Shown here piece after piece: positions 45,048-55,530 of a DNA stretch of 64,000 bases (within the stretch, counting starts at the first letter, position 1; every line of letters starts with the position of its first letter). The stretch is from Nodosilinea sp. FACHB-141 (GTDB lineage: Bacteria; Cyanobacteriota; Cyanobacteriia; Phormidesmidales; Phormidesmidaceae): assembly GCF_014696135.1 (NCBI RefSeq), contig NZ_JACJPP010000011.1, positions 186,001 to 250,000 on the forward strand. Direction: 5' to 3'. The position numbers and the translations under genes were made by a program. The notes under the pieces are model-generated. The model was not told where the DNA came from. It was given only the letters and a program-made list of their open reading frames with translations, and did no database searches.

Positions 45048-45266
45048 TTATCCTTCTGATAGTGCTTGGCGCAGGGAGTCAGGGCCTTTACCAATTTCCC
45101 AAGTGTTCTTCAAAATTTCCCGAAACGTGGTGGTTTGGTACAGCATTGCTTCTTTGAGCTGCACGAGTAGGGTTTGAGCATCTTCTGGGGAAAGCGATTG
45201 CACTTGCTCTTCAAACACCCGAAGCTCAAACTGTTGCTCAAGGGGTAACTCTTGACGGATATCCAT
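45048..45266 (-). CDS. nblA: NblA-type phycobilisome degradation protein
   Basis: A 72-residue helical protein. The pattern LPLEQQFELRVFEEQVQSLSPEDAQTLLVQL, followed by FREILKNTWEIGKGPDS, matches NblA/Ycf18, the adaptor that links phycobilisomes to the ClpC protease during nutrient starvation. The C-terminus is slightly longer than usual and less conserved. The 290-bp upstream gap is A/T-rich near the start (TATAAA, CATATT). I found no convincing NtcA or NblR site in it. Confidence 0.85.
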   Translation of the reverse strand: MDIRQELPLEQQFELRVFEEQVQSLSPEDAQTLLVQLKEAMLYQTTTFREILKNTWEIGKGPDSLRQALSEG

Positions 45267-45556
45267 GATGACGTCTCTCTAATATGACTTCATGTTTATA
45301 AATGTAACACTTTGTTAAAGACTGTGTGGATATCTCTGCCTTGCGTGGTAGCCAGCTTGACTGGCGCTTCCTATGCAGGGCCTTCGAGTCGGCAAACGTC
45401 GCCCCGTGACCAGCTCTCTAGGCGCATAGCTCTATAGGGCCAAGTTTTTACAAGGTACACGTTAAGCACTGTCAAGTCTTCGCTCGTAAGTTACATGCTC
45501 TTTGACCAGCTTTTTAGAATGATTTATGCAATTGACTGAGGCATCGCCGCAATCTG

Positions 45557-46291
45557 ATGCAAGCCAACATACCTACCCAAGAAGCTGATCGACTTGAAGC
45601 GCTCAGGCAATACAAGGTTTTAGATACACCCGCCGAGCGTTCCTACGACGACATCACTTCGCTTGCCGCCTTCATCTGCGATGTGCCCATTGCGCTCATC
45701 AGCTTGGTTGACGCAGAGCGGCAGTGGTTTAAATCTAAGGTGGGTGTTGTGGCGCAAGAGACCGGCCGAGATGTTTCATTCTGCGCCCACGCCATCTTGA
45801 GCCCAGCGATCATGATTGTGAATGATGCTGCCGAGGACGAGCGGTTTGCTAACAACCCGCTGGTAACCGGCGAGCTAGGCATTCGATTCTATGCTGGAGT
45901 GCCTTTAATTTCTCCTGGTGGTCAGCCGCTCGGAACGCTGTGTGTGATTGACAGAAAACCTAGGACTTTAGAAGTCTGCCAAATCAGGACTTTAGAAGCT
46001 CTGGCGCGCCAGGTAGTGATGCAGTTAGAGCTACAGCGGGTGTCTTCGCAATTGGCTGAGGCGCTAGAAAAAATGGAGCTGATGGCTGGGTTAATTCCCA
46101 TTTGCTCTTATTGCAAGGGCATTCGCAACGATGAGGGCTACTGGTCAACCGTGGAGTCGTTTATTCAGCAATATTCAGATGTCGGCTTCACCCATGGGGT
46201 GTGCGACAACTGTATGAAACGACATTTTCCAGAGGTAGCAGACATTTTGCTCCCAAACCTGGGGACAAGAGGGATTATTCCAGAAGAATAG
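45557..46291 (+). CDS. GAF-domain sensor with C-terminal Cys motif
   Basis: A 244-residue protein. The GAF domain (about 20-160) opens EADRLEALRQYKVLDTPAER, and the segments DVSFCAHAIL and GVPLISPGGQPLGTLCVID are typical of the free-GAF family. After a short coiled coil, the C-terminus holds ICSYCKGIRNDEGYW and GVCDNCMKRHFPEV, two CxxC pairs that could bind zinc or iron; this tail also ends many response regulators. No output domain is present, so it probably acts through partners. Confidence 0.85.
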   Translation: MQANIPTQEADRLEALRQYKVLDTPAERSYDDITSLAAFICDVPIALISLVDAERQWFKSKVGVVAQETGRDVSFCAHAILSPAIMIVNDAAEDERFANNPLVTGELGIRFYAGVPLISPGGQPLGTLCVIDRKPRTLEVCQIRTLEALARQVVMQLELQRVSSQLAEALEKMELMAGLIPICSYCKGIRNDEGYWSTVESFIQQYSDVGFTHGVCDNCMKRHFPEVADILLPNLGTRGIIPEE

Positions 46292-46312
46292 GTCATGCAC
46301 AGCCCTGTGCCC

Positions 46313-46978
46313 CTACTCAGCCCATTGGCGCAGCAGGTTGGCGGTGGTTTTGGTCAGCAGGTCAAACTCTGGGGTTTTGCCGGTTTGGGCAAACAGGGTG
46401 CGCTTTACAGTTTCGAGGTCAAAGAGAATTTCGCGGCGGGCGGCATCACGCACCAGGCTTTGCACCCAGCCCACGACCACAATGCGATCGCCCCTCACCA
46501 CCGGCTCCACCCGATGCAGCGTAGTGGATGGGTAGACAATAGCGCTCCCCGCCGCCAGTTTGTAGGGCTGCTCGCTGTCAGCCCCCTCAATCACCAGTTC
46601 GCCGCCGTCATAATCGTCGGGCCCGCTCAGAAACACCGTCAGCGACACATCTGAGCGATAGAAGTTAGCGCCTCCCATCAGGGCATTGTCGGTGTGCCGC
46701 CCGTAACTCATCCCCACCCCGTAGCGGCTAAACAGCAGGGAATGGACGATGCGCGGGCATGCGATCGCCTGAAACAGCGCATTTCGCGCCAGAGCCTTTT
46801 GCACCACCACCTTCAACGGCTCAACGGCCGCCTGCTTAGCTGCCTGCTCGTTCTGCTTAACTAGCTTGGCGTGCCAGCCCGCCGTCGTCTCCCCCGGCAC
46901 AAACGCGGCCTGGGCTAAGCCCTCTTTGATTTGGGCGACTTCATCCGGGGTCAGCAGGTCAGCAATGCAGACAATCAT
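46313..46978 (-). CDS. Fe(II)/2-oxoglutarate-dependent oxygenase (PiuC/YbiX-like)
   Basis: A 221-residue oxygenase of the PKHD-type hydroxylase family. Iron ligands are the H-x-D of GMSYGRHTDNALMG and the distal His of STTLHRVEPV; 2-oxoglutarate would be held by the Arg of GDRIVVVGW. The N-terminus (LLTPDEVAQIKEGL) and AGWHAKLVKQNEQ are family features. Relatives are often iron-regulated, which fits the nearby fut genes. A half-copy of the GGGTATAGGG repeat lies directly upstream. Confidence 0.9.
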   Translation of the reverse strand: MIVCIADLLTPDEVAQIKEGLAQAAFVPGETTAGWHAKLVKQNEQAAKQAAVEPLKVVVQKALARNALFQAIACPRIVHSLLFSRYGVGMSYGRHTDNALMGGANFYRSDVSLTVFLSGPDDYDGGELVIEGADSEQPYKLAAGSAIVYPSTTLHRVEPVVRGDRIVVVGWVQSLVRDAARREILFDLETVKRTLFAQTGKTPEFDLLTKTTANLLRQWAE

Positions 46979-46989
46979 CGGCGTGAACT

Positions 46990-47024
46990 AGGGAGGGTAT
47001 AGGGTTCAAGGTACAGGGTAAAGG
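46990..47024. repeat. GGGTATAGGGTTTAAGG-family element, half copy (locus 3)
   Basis: GGGTATAGGGTTCAAGGTAC and then AGGGTAAAGG follow each other directly upstream of the 2OG-Fe oxygenase start. They match the left arms of the elements at 19247 and 39172. No complementary right arm is present, so this looks like a partial copy. Confidence 0.65.
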
Positions 47025-47187
47025 CTCGGGAACTGACCTTGGAGTTGCCGGTTTGAATCAGGGGTGAGTTCGCTCTTGGTATTCCCCTCGCTCCAAGTCC
47101 ATCTCTCCGCTCACTGCCAGCCATCTGGTGTATCTTAGTCGGGTATCGCCCGAGATTGGGCTACACCGCGTGGAGGATTCGCAATCG

Positions 47188-48534
47188 GTGACTTCCCTAT
47201 CGCTAATGGCCCTGCCCCTGGGCCTGTTCTCAATCCTGTTAGGCATGGGAGAACCCAAGCCCCTGCAGCCGTCTGGGCTCAACCCCGCCGCGTTGCAAAT
47301 TGAGTGGCAGTCGCCGTGGATTGCGGAGCTGGCCCGCGACCCAGTAGTAGAGGCAATCGTGGCTGACTATGTGGCGGGGCTGCAGCGGCAGGGCTGGTCA
47401 GTACCCGACCAGGGCGTTTGGATTCAGGTGGGCCAGAGCGCGATCGCCGAGCATCGGGGCGACGTGCTGATGCCCGCTGCCTCGCTAACTAAGCTGGCGA
47501 CCACCCTAGCCGCCCTTAAAACCTGGCCTCTCGACCACCATTTCGAGACTCGGGTGGGCATGCGCGGCACTCTCCAAGCCGATGGCGTACTCGACGGCGA
47601 CCTGGTGATTCAGGGCAGCGGCGATCCGCTGTTTGTGTGGGAAGAAGGCATAGTGCTGGCCAACCGCCTGCAAGAGTTGGGCATTCAGCGAGTGACCGGG
47701 GAGATTTTGGTGAGCGGCTCCTTCACCATGAATTTTGGGGAGGAGCCGACGGATTCTCTGGCGGATTTGCAGCAGGTGATGTCGGCTTCAACCTGGACCT
47801 GGGAGGCCCGCCAGGCCTACGCCAACCTGCCGCCCGGCACGCCGCAGCCCAGCCTAGAGATTGTCGGTACGGCCCGCTGGGTGCCGGCGGCGGAGCTAGA
47901 GACCAGCGATGTGGAGTGGGTAGTGCAGCATCAGTCGCTGCCGCTGGTGGCCCTGCTCAAGGCGATGAACATTTACAGCAACAATGTCATGGCGGAAATG
48001 GTGGCTAGCTTGGCGGGCGGACCGGGGCCAGTGATGACCAAAGCGACAGCGGCAGCAGAATTACCGCCGGGTGAACTCAGCTTGGTCAACGGGTCGGGCC
48101 TAGGGGTAGACAACCAGATGTCGGCGCGGGCGGCAGTGGCTATGACGGTGGCCATTCAGCGAGAGCTGAGCGGCCAGGGTTTTTCGGTGGCCGACGTATT
48201 GCCAGTCTCTGGAGAGGACATGGGCACCCTCATCGATCGCCGCATTCCTGCCACGGCTGCAGTCAAGACCGGCAGCCTAGCGGAGGTCAGCGCCCTGGCG
48301 GGAATGGTGCCCACGGCCGAAAAGGGGCCGGTGTGGTTTGCCATTATCAACAAGGGCTGGGACATCCCCGACCTGAGGGTGCAGCAAGATCAGCTGTTGC
48401 AGGCGATTCAGGCCCACTGGGGCGCGGCGGAAGCGCCTGCCGACCTGAGGACGAAGGTGGTCATGCAGACAGGGCCGTTTCGCTATGGCGACCCCAGCCG
48501 CAATCAGGTGGCTGAAGAGGTGGCGTCGGAGTAG
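47188..48534 (+). CDS. D-alanyl-D-alanine carboxypeptidase/endopeptidase (PBP4, peptidase S13)
   Basis: A peptidoglycan-trimming penicillin-binding protein of about 448 residues. The three active-site motifs are present: SxxK in PAASLTKLATTL, SxN in IYSNNVMAEM, and KTG in AAVKTGSLAEV. A hydrophobic N-terminus (LMALPLGLFSILLGM) would export or anchor it. I prefer GTG 47188, preceded by GGAGGA at 47172-47177; GTG 47128 and ATG 47206 are alternatives. The 3' end overlaps the convergent LpxB-like gene by 31 nt. Confidence 0.9.
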   Translation: MTSLSLMALPLGLFSILLGMGEPKPLQPSGLNPAALQIEWQSPWIAELARDPVVEAIVADYVAGLQRQGWSVPDQGVWIQVGQSAIAEHRGDVLMPAASLTKLATTLAALKTWPLDHHFETRVGMRGTLQADGVLDGDLVIQGSGDPLFVWEEGIVLANRLQELGIQRVTGEILVSGSFTMNFGEEPTDSLADLQQVMSASTWTWEARQAYANLPPGTPQPSLEIVGTARWVPAAELETSDVEWVVQHQSLPLVALLKAMNIYSNNVMAEMVASLAGGPGPVMTKATAAAELPPGELSLVNGSGLGVDNQMSARAAVAMTVAIQRELSGQGFSVADVLPVSGEDMGTLIDRRIPATAAVKTGSLAEVSALAGMVPTAEKGPVWFAIINKGWDIPDLRVQQDQLLQAIQAHWGAAEAPADLRTKVVMQTGPFRYGDPSRNQVAEEVASE

Positions 48535-49763
48535 GGCACGGTGTAGTGCTGGTGCAGGGTTTTGGCGATCGCCTTGGCCGCCCCGGGCAAACCCATGCGG
48601 CGGCGACCGTTCTCGGCAATGCTCTGAAGCCGGGAGCCATCGGCCAGGCAGGCTTGCAGCGCCGCCCCCGTTTCACTGGGCTGGCTAAGCAAAATGATCG
48701 ATTGCCCCAGCAACCTTGATTGAGACTCGGCAAAGGCGTAGGTGAACTGCGGCCCAGGTCCAGGGAAGGTGAAGACGGGCTTGCCCAGGCCAACCGCCTG
48801 CTCGGTGGCGGTGCCAGCGGTCGCGATCGCCGCGTCGGCCAGGTGCAGGCATTCGGCAAAGGCATTGGTGGTCAACACCAGCACACCATTGTTTCGCTGG
48901 AAGGTGGGGTATTTTTCAGCAACCGGCTGCCACCCAGCGTCTAGCAGGACATCTTTAAATGCAGCCAAGTTGAGGGAGGGGGCGAGGGCAGCAAGCAGAC
49001 GCACTTGGCGGTCGCTGAAGGTCTCCATTACCGCTGCGATCGCGCTCACCATTCGCTGCCAGTTGTCAAAAGCTTCGGGCGCGCGCGAGCCGGGCAGCAG
49101 GGCCAGCGTGAGTTGAGCTGGGGCTGGGGCAAAGGTGGCCGTCAGCTGGGCTAGCTTGTCGGCGCTGGTGTCCAGGTCGTCCATCATGGGGTTGCCGGGG
49201 TAGAGGGCCGGTACCCCGCGCTTTTGCAGCAGGTCAGCGGTGAGCTGATCGCGCACAAAAGCCCCTTGGCAGCGGGGGCGAGCCATCAGCCAGCGCTCCC
49301 ACGGCACGTAGACCGAGCCCGACCAGCCTTCCAGGGGAGGGCGACCAGGCAAGCGCCCCGTTTCGTTACGCAAATAGTATTCTGACTTGGCGGTGCCAGT
49401 GAAAAAATATTCAGCGCCGCTCTGCCAGGCGATCGCTAGGGGCACGATATCCCCCACCGCCAAAATTTTGCCACCGCTTTTGGCCCACTGACGGGCAGTT
49501 TTAAGCTGGGCTAAGGTTAACCCCACCAACCCCCCCTGCAAATCGCGCCACAGCTGATAGCGATCCATGTAGATAAAGCCGCCAGAGGGCATCGCTTGGG
49601 TCGGCCCCTGGATGGCAATACCCGCTTTCTCATAGGCGCGACCCTCACCCACGATCGGCAGCGCGGCCAGGGTCGGCGCACCGGGCAGTTGGCGCAGCTG
49701 CTTGAGAATGCGAACCGCAATGCCGTCTTCGCCGTGGCCGTTACTAATGCAGAGTAGCTTCAT
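48504..49763 (-). CDS. Lipid-A-disaccharide synthase-related protein
   Basis: A 419-residue GT-B-fold protein. It opens MKLLCISNGHGEDGIAVRIL and has LPIVGEGRAYEKAGI, AYPGNPMMDDL-like and LALLPGSRAPEA blocks. The C-terminal donor site is ATAGTATEQAVGLGKPVFTF. Cyanobacteria carry this LpxB-like family instead of, or beside, true LpxB; its acceptor is unknown. Its C-terminus (about 10 residues) is encoded antisense to the end of the PBP4 gene. Confidence 0.9.
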   Translation of the reverse strand: MKLLCISNGHGEDGIAVRILKQLRQLPGAPTLAALPIVGEGRAYEKAGIAIQGPTQAMPSGGFIYMDRYQLWRDLQGGLVGLTLAQLKTARQWAKSGGKILAVGDIVPLAIAWQSGAEYFFTGTAKSEYYLRNETGRLPGRPPLEGWSGSVYVPWERWLMARPRCQGAFVRDQLTADLLQKRGVPALYPGNPMMDDLDTSADKLAQLTATFAPAPAQLTLALLPGSRAPEAFDNWQRMVSAIAAVMETFSDRQVRLLAALAPSLNLAAFKDVLLDAGWQPVAEKYPTFQRNNGVLVLTTNAFAECLHLADAAIATAGTATEQAVGLGKPVFTFPGPGPQFTYAFAESQSRLLGQSIILLSQPSETGAALQACLADGSRLQSIAENGRRRMGLPGAAKAIAKTLHQHYTVPYSDATSSAT

Positions 49764-49892
49764 CGTTGCGGATTCAATGCTATCGGTGAGGATTCAACCC
49801 CAATGTTGAAAACTCAACACCACTGCCAACCCTAACAGAAAATGCATGAAGCACACCTGGAGGAATGGGGCCGCAGCGGAAGGCACTGTCGC

Positions 49893-50603
49893 CTATGGTT
49901 TGGTGGGAGGCACTTTAGGTTTGGGCTTTGGCTTTGGTTTGGCGCTGGGCTCGACTAGTTTGGCCTTTGACTTGATCTCTGGCTTGGCTTTCTCGGACTG
50001 AGGCAGTCCCAGTGTTTGGGTAATGTGGTGCTGAATGTCTTCGCGATCGTAGGCGGTCTGCACCGGAAAGCGACTTAGGGGTAGCCCAGCGCTCTTGACG
50101 GCCTGGTTGAGAAAATCGTCCCGTTTGATCCGGTCTACACGCTGGTGGCTGCTGTCGTCGAGTTCAACGGCGGCCAGAACTTTGAGGCTGGTGCGATCGC
50201 AGAGCACAAAATCAAAATGCTTAGCCGATATCTTGTTGAAGGCCCGCTGCCAATCGCCTCGGTTGTCGGTTTGGGGTTTGAGCACATCGGCAACGCGCAC
50301 TTTGCCAAAGACTAGATACTGACCCTGGGTAGCATTCTGCAACGCGTGGTAAAAAGTAGTCTCTGCTTGGGTGAACAGATACTTCTGACAGCTGTAGGAG
50401 TAGGACTGAGCAGTGTCAGTCCCGTGCGCTTGGGTCGGCTTAGGCGAGGTGGAGTTAGCCTGGCGGCTGAGGAGGGCGATCGCTCCTACCCCAACCCCAG
50501 CGCAAATTAGCAACAGAACAATCAGCGATGACACGTTTTTAACGACCCTTGACGGATGCTGAGCCCAGCATGCCCGACTCAACCCTCCTAGGCGCAGGGT
50601 CAT
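49893..50603 (-). CDS. DUF2726 domain protein, membrane-anchored
   Basis: A 236-residue protein. One hydrophobic helix (about 23-46, VSSLIVLLLICAGVGVGAIALL) precedes a DUF2726 domain (about 75-195: LFTQAETTFYHALQNATQGQ, then HFDFVLCDRTSLKVLAAVEL). DUF2726 is related to restriction-endonuclease-like folds; D-x-V-L-C-D and AVELDD are its conserved acidic blocks. The C-terminus is a Lys/Pro-rich tail (KPKPKPKPK). The function is unknown. It is divergent from the hybrid histidine kinase. Confidence 0.8.
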   Translation of the reverse strand: MTLRLGGLSRACWAQHPSRVVKNVSSLIVLLLICAGVGVGAIALLSRQANSTSPKPTQAHGTDTAQSYSYSCQKYLFTQAETTFYHALQNATQGQYLVFGKVRVADVLKPQTDNRGDWQRAFNKISAKHFDFVLCDRTSLKVLAAVELDDSSHQRVDRIKRDDFLNQAVKSAGLPLSRFPVQTAYDREDIQHHITQTLGLPQSEKAKPEIKSKAKLVEPSAKPKPKPKPKVPPTKP

Positions 50604-50745
50604 TAAATTATTGCTAGAACGAAAAACCCCTCAATGTTTCTTTGTGAAGGAACCGGATTTCGTTGCGAAACGGCCTTGTTTCCCCTACACCACCCTTTGA
50701 TTTCCTTAGGATCTGGGTTTAGACCGTTTGCCGCTGGAACGCCCA

Positions 50746-53700
50746 ATGAAACTGCTGGTGATAGAACCCGAACCGCTGGTTGCCCAGGCTCTGAAGCTGC
50801 TGCTGGACAGCGTAGCGTACTCGGTGGAGGTGGCTTGTCTTGACCCCCGCGTCACCCGCAGCGATATCGCTAGCCTAATCGTCAAGGGACCATATGACTT
50901 AGTCATTCTCGATGGGGCTGTGGGGTTGAGTCTGGGGCCAGAGTTGCGCGCCCATCTGCCCAAAAGCCCCCTACTGCTGTTGACGAGTGAGGCCCTAGAC
51001 ACCCCACTCTGGGCCACAGAAACCTTGAGAAAACCCGTTGAAGCGGTAGATCTCGTTGCTCGGGTGAGTGCTCTAATCGGTAAGCCCACTGCCTTAATTA
51101 GCCCCGTGGCTGAGCTGAGCCGCTGCAAACGGCTAGAGCTTTCCCTCAAGGCGTCGGAGGCGAAGCTCAGCGGTATTTTAGACAGCGCGATCGCCGCAAT
51201 CGACAGCTTTCAAGTCTACGCCGACGGCAGCTTCGAGTATGTATATTGGTCTGCCGGGTGCGAACAGCTGTTTGGCTACCCCCGCAGCGTCTATGACGAC
51301 AAACAGTTTTGGCTGGCCCAGGTGCACCCCGACGATCGCGATCGGGTGATTATGCCCCTCTTTAACGACTTTTTTGCCGGCGGCCAGACTACCGCTGAGT
51401 ACCGATTTCGCCATCAAGATGGCACGATGCGCTGGTTTCGCAGTGACTTTGCCTCGCGCGAAATTGCTGAGGGCTGCTGGGTGGTGACCTCCGTCAACTA
51501 CGACATCACCGAGCGCAAGCAGCTAGAGCGCGATCGCGATCGGTTCTTAGCGGTGGGGTTTGATCTGCGCACGATTAGCGATCGCAGCGGCTACTTTCGC
51601 TGGGTCAGCCCTACCTTTGAGAAGGCCCTGGGCTGGACCGCCGCCGAAATGACCGCTGTTCCCTGGCGTGACTTTGTCCACCCCGACGATTTGGCAGCCT
51701 CTGTCAACGAAACTACCGCGATCTTCGAAGGGCGCAACACCTTGGCCTTTGAGAATCGCTACCGCCACAAAGACGGCTCCTACCGCTGGCTGCTGTGGAA
51801 GGCGCGGCTTCATGCCGACGACGATCGGATCTATGGCGGCGCGATCGACATTACCGAGCGCAAACGCTCCGAGGCCGCCCTGCGCGACTCAGAAGAAAAG
51901 TATCGCCTGCTGTTCAACTCCATGGACGAGGGGTTTTGCGTCATCGAGATGCTCTTTGACGAGGGCGATCGCCCCATCGACTATCGTTTCCTCGACATCA
52001 ACCCCACCTTTGCGCAGCAGACGGGCCTGATCGATGCCAAGGGCAAACGCGCCCGCGAAATGTTGCCTAACCTCGAAACCCACTGGTTTGAAAAGCTGGG
52101 CCGAGTGGCGCTCACCGGTGAGCCCGTGCGCTTTGAAGATCACGCCGAAGAAATGGAGCGCTGGTTTGACGTCTTTGGCTTTCGCTTCGGCGCACCGGAA
52201 CTGCGTCAGGTGGCGGTGCTGTTTCGCAATGTCACCGAGCGGCGGCAGGCCGACGCCGCCCTTAAGGAGAGCGAACGCAAGCTGCGGGCCATCTTTGACA
52301 GCACTTTTGAGTTTATTGGCCTGCTCAAAACCGACGGCACCGTGCTCGACGTCAACCGCACGGCCCTGAGCGTGATTGCGGTTGAAGCCGAGGCGGTGAT
52401 TGGCCAGCCCTTCTGGCTCACCCCCTGGTGGGATCACTTCCCTGAGCAGCGGGAGCGTCTGCGGCAGGCGATCGGCCGCGCCGCTCAGGGTGAGACCGTG
52501 CGCATGGAAAATCAGCACATCTGGGCCGACGGCTCCGCCGCCTGGGTTGACTTCTCGATTAAGCCGGTCTTAGATGAGCAGGGTCAGGTGATTATGCTGG
52601 TGCCCGAGGGGCGCGACATTACCGGGCGCAAAACCGCCGAGCGCAAAATTCGCGAACAGGCAGCCCTGCTCGACATCGCCTCCGACGCTATCACCGTGCG
52701 CGACCTCGACCATCACCTGCTCTACTGGAACCGGGGGGCCGAGCGCCTCTACGGCTTTGCCGCCGAGGAGGTGGTGGGCCAGGTGGCCTACGACCTGCTA
52801 CGCAGCGAAACCGCCCAGCACGGCGAGATGATGCCCGCCCTGCTAGAGCGCGGCGAGTGGCGCGGCGAACTCGACCGGTTTACTAAAACCGATCAAGCGG
52901 TGAGCGTCGCCGCCCGCTGGACCCTGGTGCGCGACGAGGTCGGGCAGCCCAAATTTATTCTCACCGTTGAGACCGACATCACCGCCAAAAAGTCTCTGGA
53001 GGCGCAGTTTTACCAGGCCCAGCGGGTCGAGAGCCTGGGGCGGCTGGCCAGCGGCATTGCCCACGACCTCAACAACGTGTTTACCCCCATTGTCACCATT
53101 GCCCAACTGCTGCGCCTTACCCAGCGTCACCTCAGCGACAAAGCTCAAGATCATCTGCGACTGCTGGAAGAGAGCGCCAAGCGCGGGGCCAGCATGGTGC
53201 AGCAAATTTTATCGATTACCCGCAGCAGCAGCGGCACACGCACGGAGGTCAACTTGGGGCCGCTGCTGCAAGATCTGGGGCATATTTTGCAGCAGAGTTT
53301 GCCCAAGCACATAGACCTACAACTGCCGGAGTTAGCCACGGCCAATGGCCAGGAACTTTGGGTCAGCGTTGACCCAACCCACCTGCATCAGGTGCTGATG
53401 AACCTGTGCGTCAACGCCCGCGACGCTATGCACGAGGGCGGTAGGTTGACCCTGGCGGCGGAGCTGGTAACGGTAGATGCGGCCTTGGCTCAAGCCCACC
53501 TCGATGCTCATGCGGGCCAGTATGTGCGGCTGACAGTGGCCGACACGGGCACGGGTATTGATCCGGAGCTGTGCGATCGCATCTTTGACCCTTTCTTTAC
53601 CACCAAAGCACCGGGCCAGGGCACCGGGCTGGGGCTGGCCACGGTGTTGGGCATTGTTAAGGCGAGCGATGGCTTTGTGCAAGTGGTTAGCGAGGTGGGT

Positions 53701-54150
53701 CAAGGCACCCAGATGCAGGTCTATCTGCCGGCTCTCACCCAGCCCTCGGTCAGCGATGCCCCCGAGGCCGACGGGCCCGACGCTCCCCAGCAAGGCCGGG
53801 GGGAACTGCTGCTGGTGGTAGAGGACGATGCCTCGGTGCAAGATTCGGTGCGATCGCTGCTGCTCAGCTACAACTACCGCATTGTGATGGCCAGCAATGG
53901 CTTTGAGGCGCTAGACTGCTTTGTTCAGCAGCCGACCTCCCTGGTGGTGGTCGATATGATGATGCCGGGCATGGATGGCATTACCCTGATTCAGCGGCTT
54001 AAAGCTATGCAGCCCAGCGTTAAGATTATTGGCACCAGTGGCTTGCCCACCTATCAGGAGAAGGCGCTAGCTGCTGGAGCCAGCGCCTTTTTGCTCAAGC
54101 CCTACGACCTCAGCGACCTACTCGACGCGATCGCCCTGCTGCTGCGTTAG
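50746..54150 (+). CDS. Multi-PAS hybrid histidine kinase with N- and C-terminal receiver domains
   Basis: A 1134-residue cytosolic sensor. A receiver-like domain covers about 1-115 (phospho-acceptor candidate D56). Five PAS domains with PAC motifs follow (about 140-760, e.g. [23 protein letters not shown]). The dimerisation domain has H773 in GIAHDLNN. The ATPase domain has N-box [12 protein letters not shown]1 DTGTGID and G2 [11 protein letters not shown]-terminal receiver carries D1070 in [12 protein letters not shown] and K of FLLKPYD. No membrane segment is seen, so signals are sensed inside the cell. The first receiver lacks a typical D-D pair and may be degenerate. ATG 50746 is used. 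Confidence 0.92.
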   Translation: MKLLVIEPEPLVAQALKLLLDSVAYSVEVACLDPRVTRSDIASLIVKGPYDLVILDGAVGLSLGPELRAHLPKSPLLLLTSEALDTPLWATETLRKPVEAVDLVARVSALIGKPTALISPVAELSRCKRLELSLKASEAKLSGILDSAIAAIDSFQVYADGSFEYVYWSAGCEQLFGYPRSVYDDKQFWLAQVHPDDRDRVIMPLFNDFFAGGQTTAEYRFRHQDGTMRWFRSDFASREIAEGCWVVTSVNYDITERKQLERDRDRFLAVGFDLRTISDRSGYFRWVSPTFEKALGWTAAEMTAVPWRDFVHPDDLAASVNETTAIFEGRNTLAFENRYRHKDGSYRWLLWKARLHADDDRIYGGAIDITERKRSEAALRDSEEKYRLLFNSMDEGFCVIEMLFDEGDRPIDYRFLDINPTFAQQTGLIDAKGKRAREMLPNLETHWFEKLGRVALTGEPVRFEDHAEEMERWFDVFGFRFGAPELRQVAVLFRNVTERRQADAALKESERKLRAIFDSTFEFIGLLKTDGTVLDVNRTALSVIAVEAEAVIGQPFWLTPWWDHFPEQRERLRQAIGRAAQGETVRMENQHIWADGSAAWVDFSIKPVLDEQGQVIMLVPEGRDITGRKTAERKIREQAALLDIASDAITVRDLDHHLLYWNRGAERLYGFAAEEVVGQVAYDLLRSETAQHGEMMPALLERGEWRGELDRFTKTDQAVSVAARWTLVRDEVGQPKFILTVETDITAKKSLEAQFYQAQRVESLGRLASGIAHDLNNVFTPIVTIAQLLRLTQRHLSDKAQDHLRLLEESAKRGASMVQQILSITRSSSGTRTEVNLGPLLQDLGHILQQSLPKHIDLQLPELATANGQELWVSVDPTHLHQVLMNLCVNARDAMHEGGRLTLAAELVTVDAALAQAHLDAHAGQYVRLTVADTGTGIDPELCDRIFDPFFTTKAPGQGTGLGLATVLGIVKASDGFVQVVSEVGQGTQMQVYLPALTQPSVSDAPEADGPDAPQQGRGELLLVVEDDASVQDSVRSLLLSYNYRIVMASNGFEALDCFVQQPTSLVVVDMMMPGMDGITLIQRLKAMQPSVKIIGTSGLPTYQEKALAAGASAFLLKPYDLSDLLDAIALLLR

Positions 54151-54169
54151 CCCGCTGAGGGAATCGCAT

Positions 54170-54949
54170 TTAACAGCCCCGTGGCGGTACTCGGCTACCC
54201 GCATTAATGCGGTTAAGGTTGTTGAGGTTTAGTAAGGCGCTGCCGTAGCGCACTACGCTGGGGCTAACCTGGCGACCTCGACGCACTTGCAAATAGCCGC
54301 TGGGGCCAAAACTTTGAAATGTTTCTCCGGTGCTGAGGACTTTAGCCCCCTGCAAATTTTGAACTGCAAAACCCGATATCGTATTGCCACTCACCTGGCC
54401 TTGCACACAAATTGCTTCCCCATCAACATAGCCAAAGACCCCTGTAATAGCGCTGCCCCGCTTGCTGAAAGTGAAAGTGACGCCGCCGTTTTCAAGTAGT
54501 GCCGCATCGGAGACAACACTGCTGCTAGGGGTACCGTTCCAGTAGCGGTAGGTACCGTCTGGCAAATCTTGCACTCGGCTGAGGGCGGGCCGTGGTTCTG
54601 GGTTAGGTTCTGATATAACTTGGGCTTGGGTAATCAGCATCACCGTTTCTGTGTCAGCGCATTCGGGATCGCCTTGACACGAAGCCGCTTGGATGTCGCC
54701 CATTTCATAGGTAAATCGTACCTGCTCGCCAACGAGATTTTGCTCACAAATCTCAAAGTCGGCAAATTCTGTAAACGTTTCTCCCTCGTCATTTACCACT
54801 TCGACATAACAGGCGCGATCGCCCACATTTAAGCTTTGAACAGTGCCTATAGCAGGCTGCTGAGCCTTGCTGGGCTGTATTGATAGTAGGGGTAAGCCCA
54901 GCGCTAATAGTGCGATTGAGAGCAAGAAGTTTGTTTTTTTATGTAGCAT
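54170..54949 (-). CDS. Hypothetical secreted protein
   Basis: A 259-residue protein. The signal peptide MLHKKTNFLLSIALLALGLP is followed by a likely AxA cleavage (SKAQQ). The mature part has two Cys-containing segments: GDRACYVEVVNDEGETFTEF (about 43-62), and DLPDGTYRYWNGTPSS followed by FTFSKRGSAITGVFGYVDGE (about 127-175), which looks like a beta-rich unit. Cyanobacteria often carry such short secreted proteins. I recognise no family and no function can be given. It is convergent with the histidine kinase, 20 bp away. Confidence 0.7.
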   Translation of the reverse strand: MLHKKTNFLLSIALLALGLPLLSIQPSKAQQPAIGTVQSLNVGDRACYVEVVNDEGETFTEFADFEICEQNLVGEQVRFTYEMGDIQAASCQGDPECADTETVMLITQAQVISEPNPEPRPALSRVQDLPDGTYRYWNGTPSSSVVSDAALLENGGVTFTFSKRGSAITGVFGYVDGEAICVQGQVSGNTISGFAVQNLQGAKVLSTGETFQSFGPSGYLQVRRGRQVSPSVVRYGSALLNLNNLNRINAGSRVPPRGC

Positions 54950-55530
54950 AGTTTGGTAGACGTAGAATGGTTATTGACAAGTAGACATCCCCAATTAAAC
55001 ATCACTCTGATTCGCTAAAAGCATTCCTATGCGGTTCTTAATAGAGATAATCAAATAGGACGACCTACCATCAAAAAACTGATTTAACATAGAGTATAGG
55101 TAAGATAGTTTGATTGCGAGGTGCTTGACCTAACCAAGGCTGCGACTCTGCTGTAATATAATCGATCAAAATTTGTGCCCAGCTGGTGGAGAATGAATCC
55201 ATTTGAGCGTGTAGCTTGATAAGCAAACACGCGTGTCTTAGAAAACGTAGGATGCGTTGTCGGCTTTAGAGTTATTGCAATCCTCAGCTTTTCTTCTGAC
55301 CGCAACGAACCATTTCTTTGTAGGGTGATTTACTAACAAGTGCTATGGAACGGGCAAGCAACAATTATTGCCGTAGGTATAAGAGTGTAGGCTGTCGCTG
55401 ATGGCGATCGCTAGATAGAGAGGATTACAAGAACCGTTTGCAGTCAGCAGTAGCGCTTATCCCTCTTGAGAGAGCCCCATAAAGTATCAGGGCTTGTTAC
55501 AGTCACAGAGATAGTAAGAATGGCAAGTGC
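54950..55530. other. AT-rich intergenic stretch
   Basis: No gene is supported here. A short minus-strand frame at 55084-55305 encodes 73 residues without family features and was rejected. The stretch contains one copy of a 45-nt repeat (55244-55288) and some isolated HIP1 octamers. It is noticeably more A/T-rich than the surrounding genes. Confidence 0.6.
55244..55288 (+). repeat. 45-nt direct repeat, left copy
   Basis: Begins AACGTAGGATGCGTTGTC and ends CAATCCTCAGC. It matches 56380-56424 at 35 of 45 positions without gaps. The two copies flank the alpha/beta hydrolase gene at a distance of 1.1 kb. Confidence 0.75.

Noticed and set aside
45267-45556. NtcA binding site upstream of nblA
   Set aside because: Several GT...AC spacings come close (for example near 45447) but none fits GTA-N8-TAC.
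55084-55305. 73-residue minus-strand reading frame
   Set aside because: It has no family features, no ribosome site and unusual composition, and lies in an A/T-rich gap.
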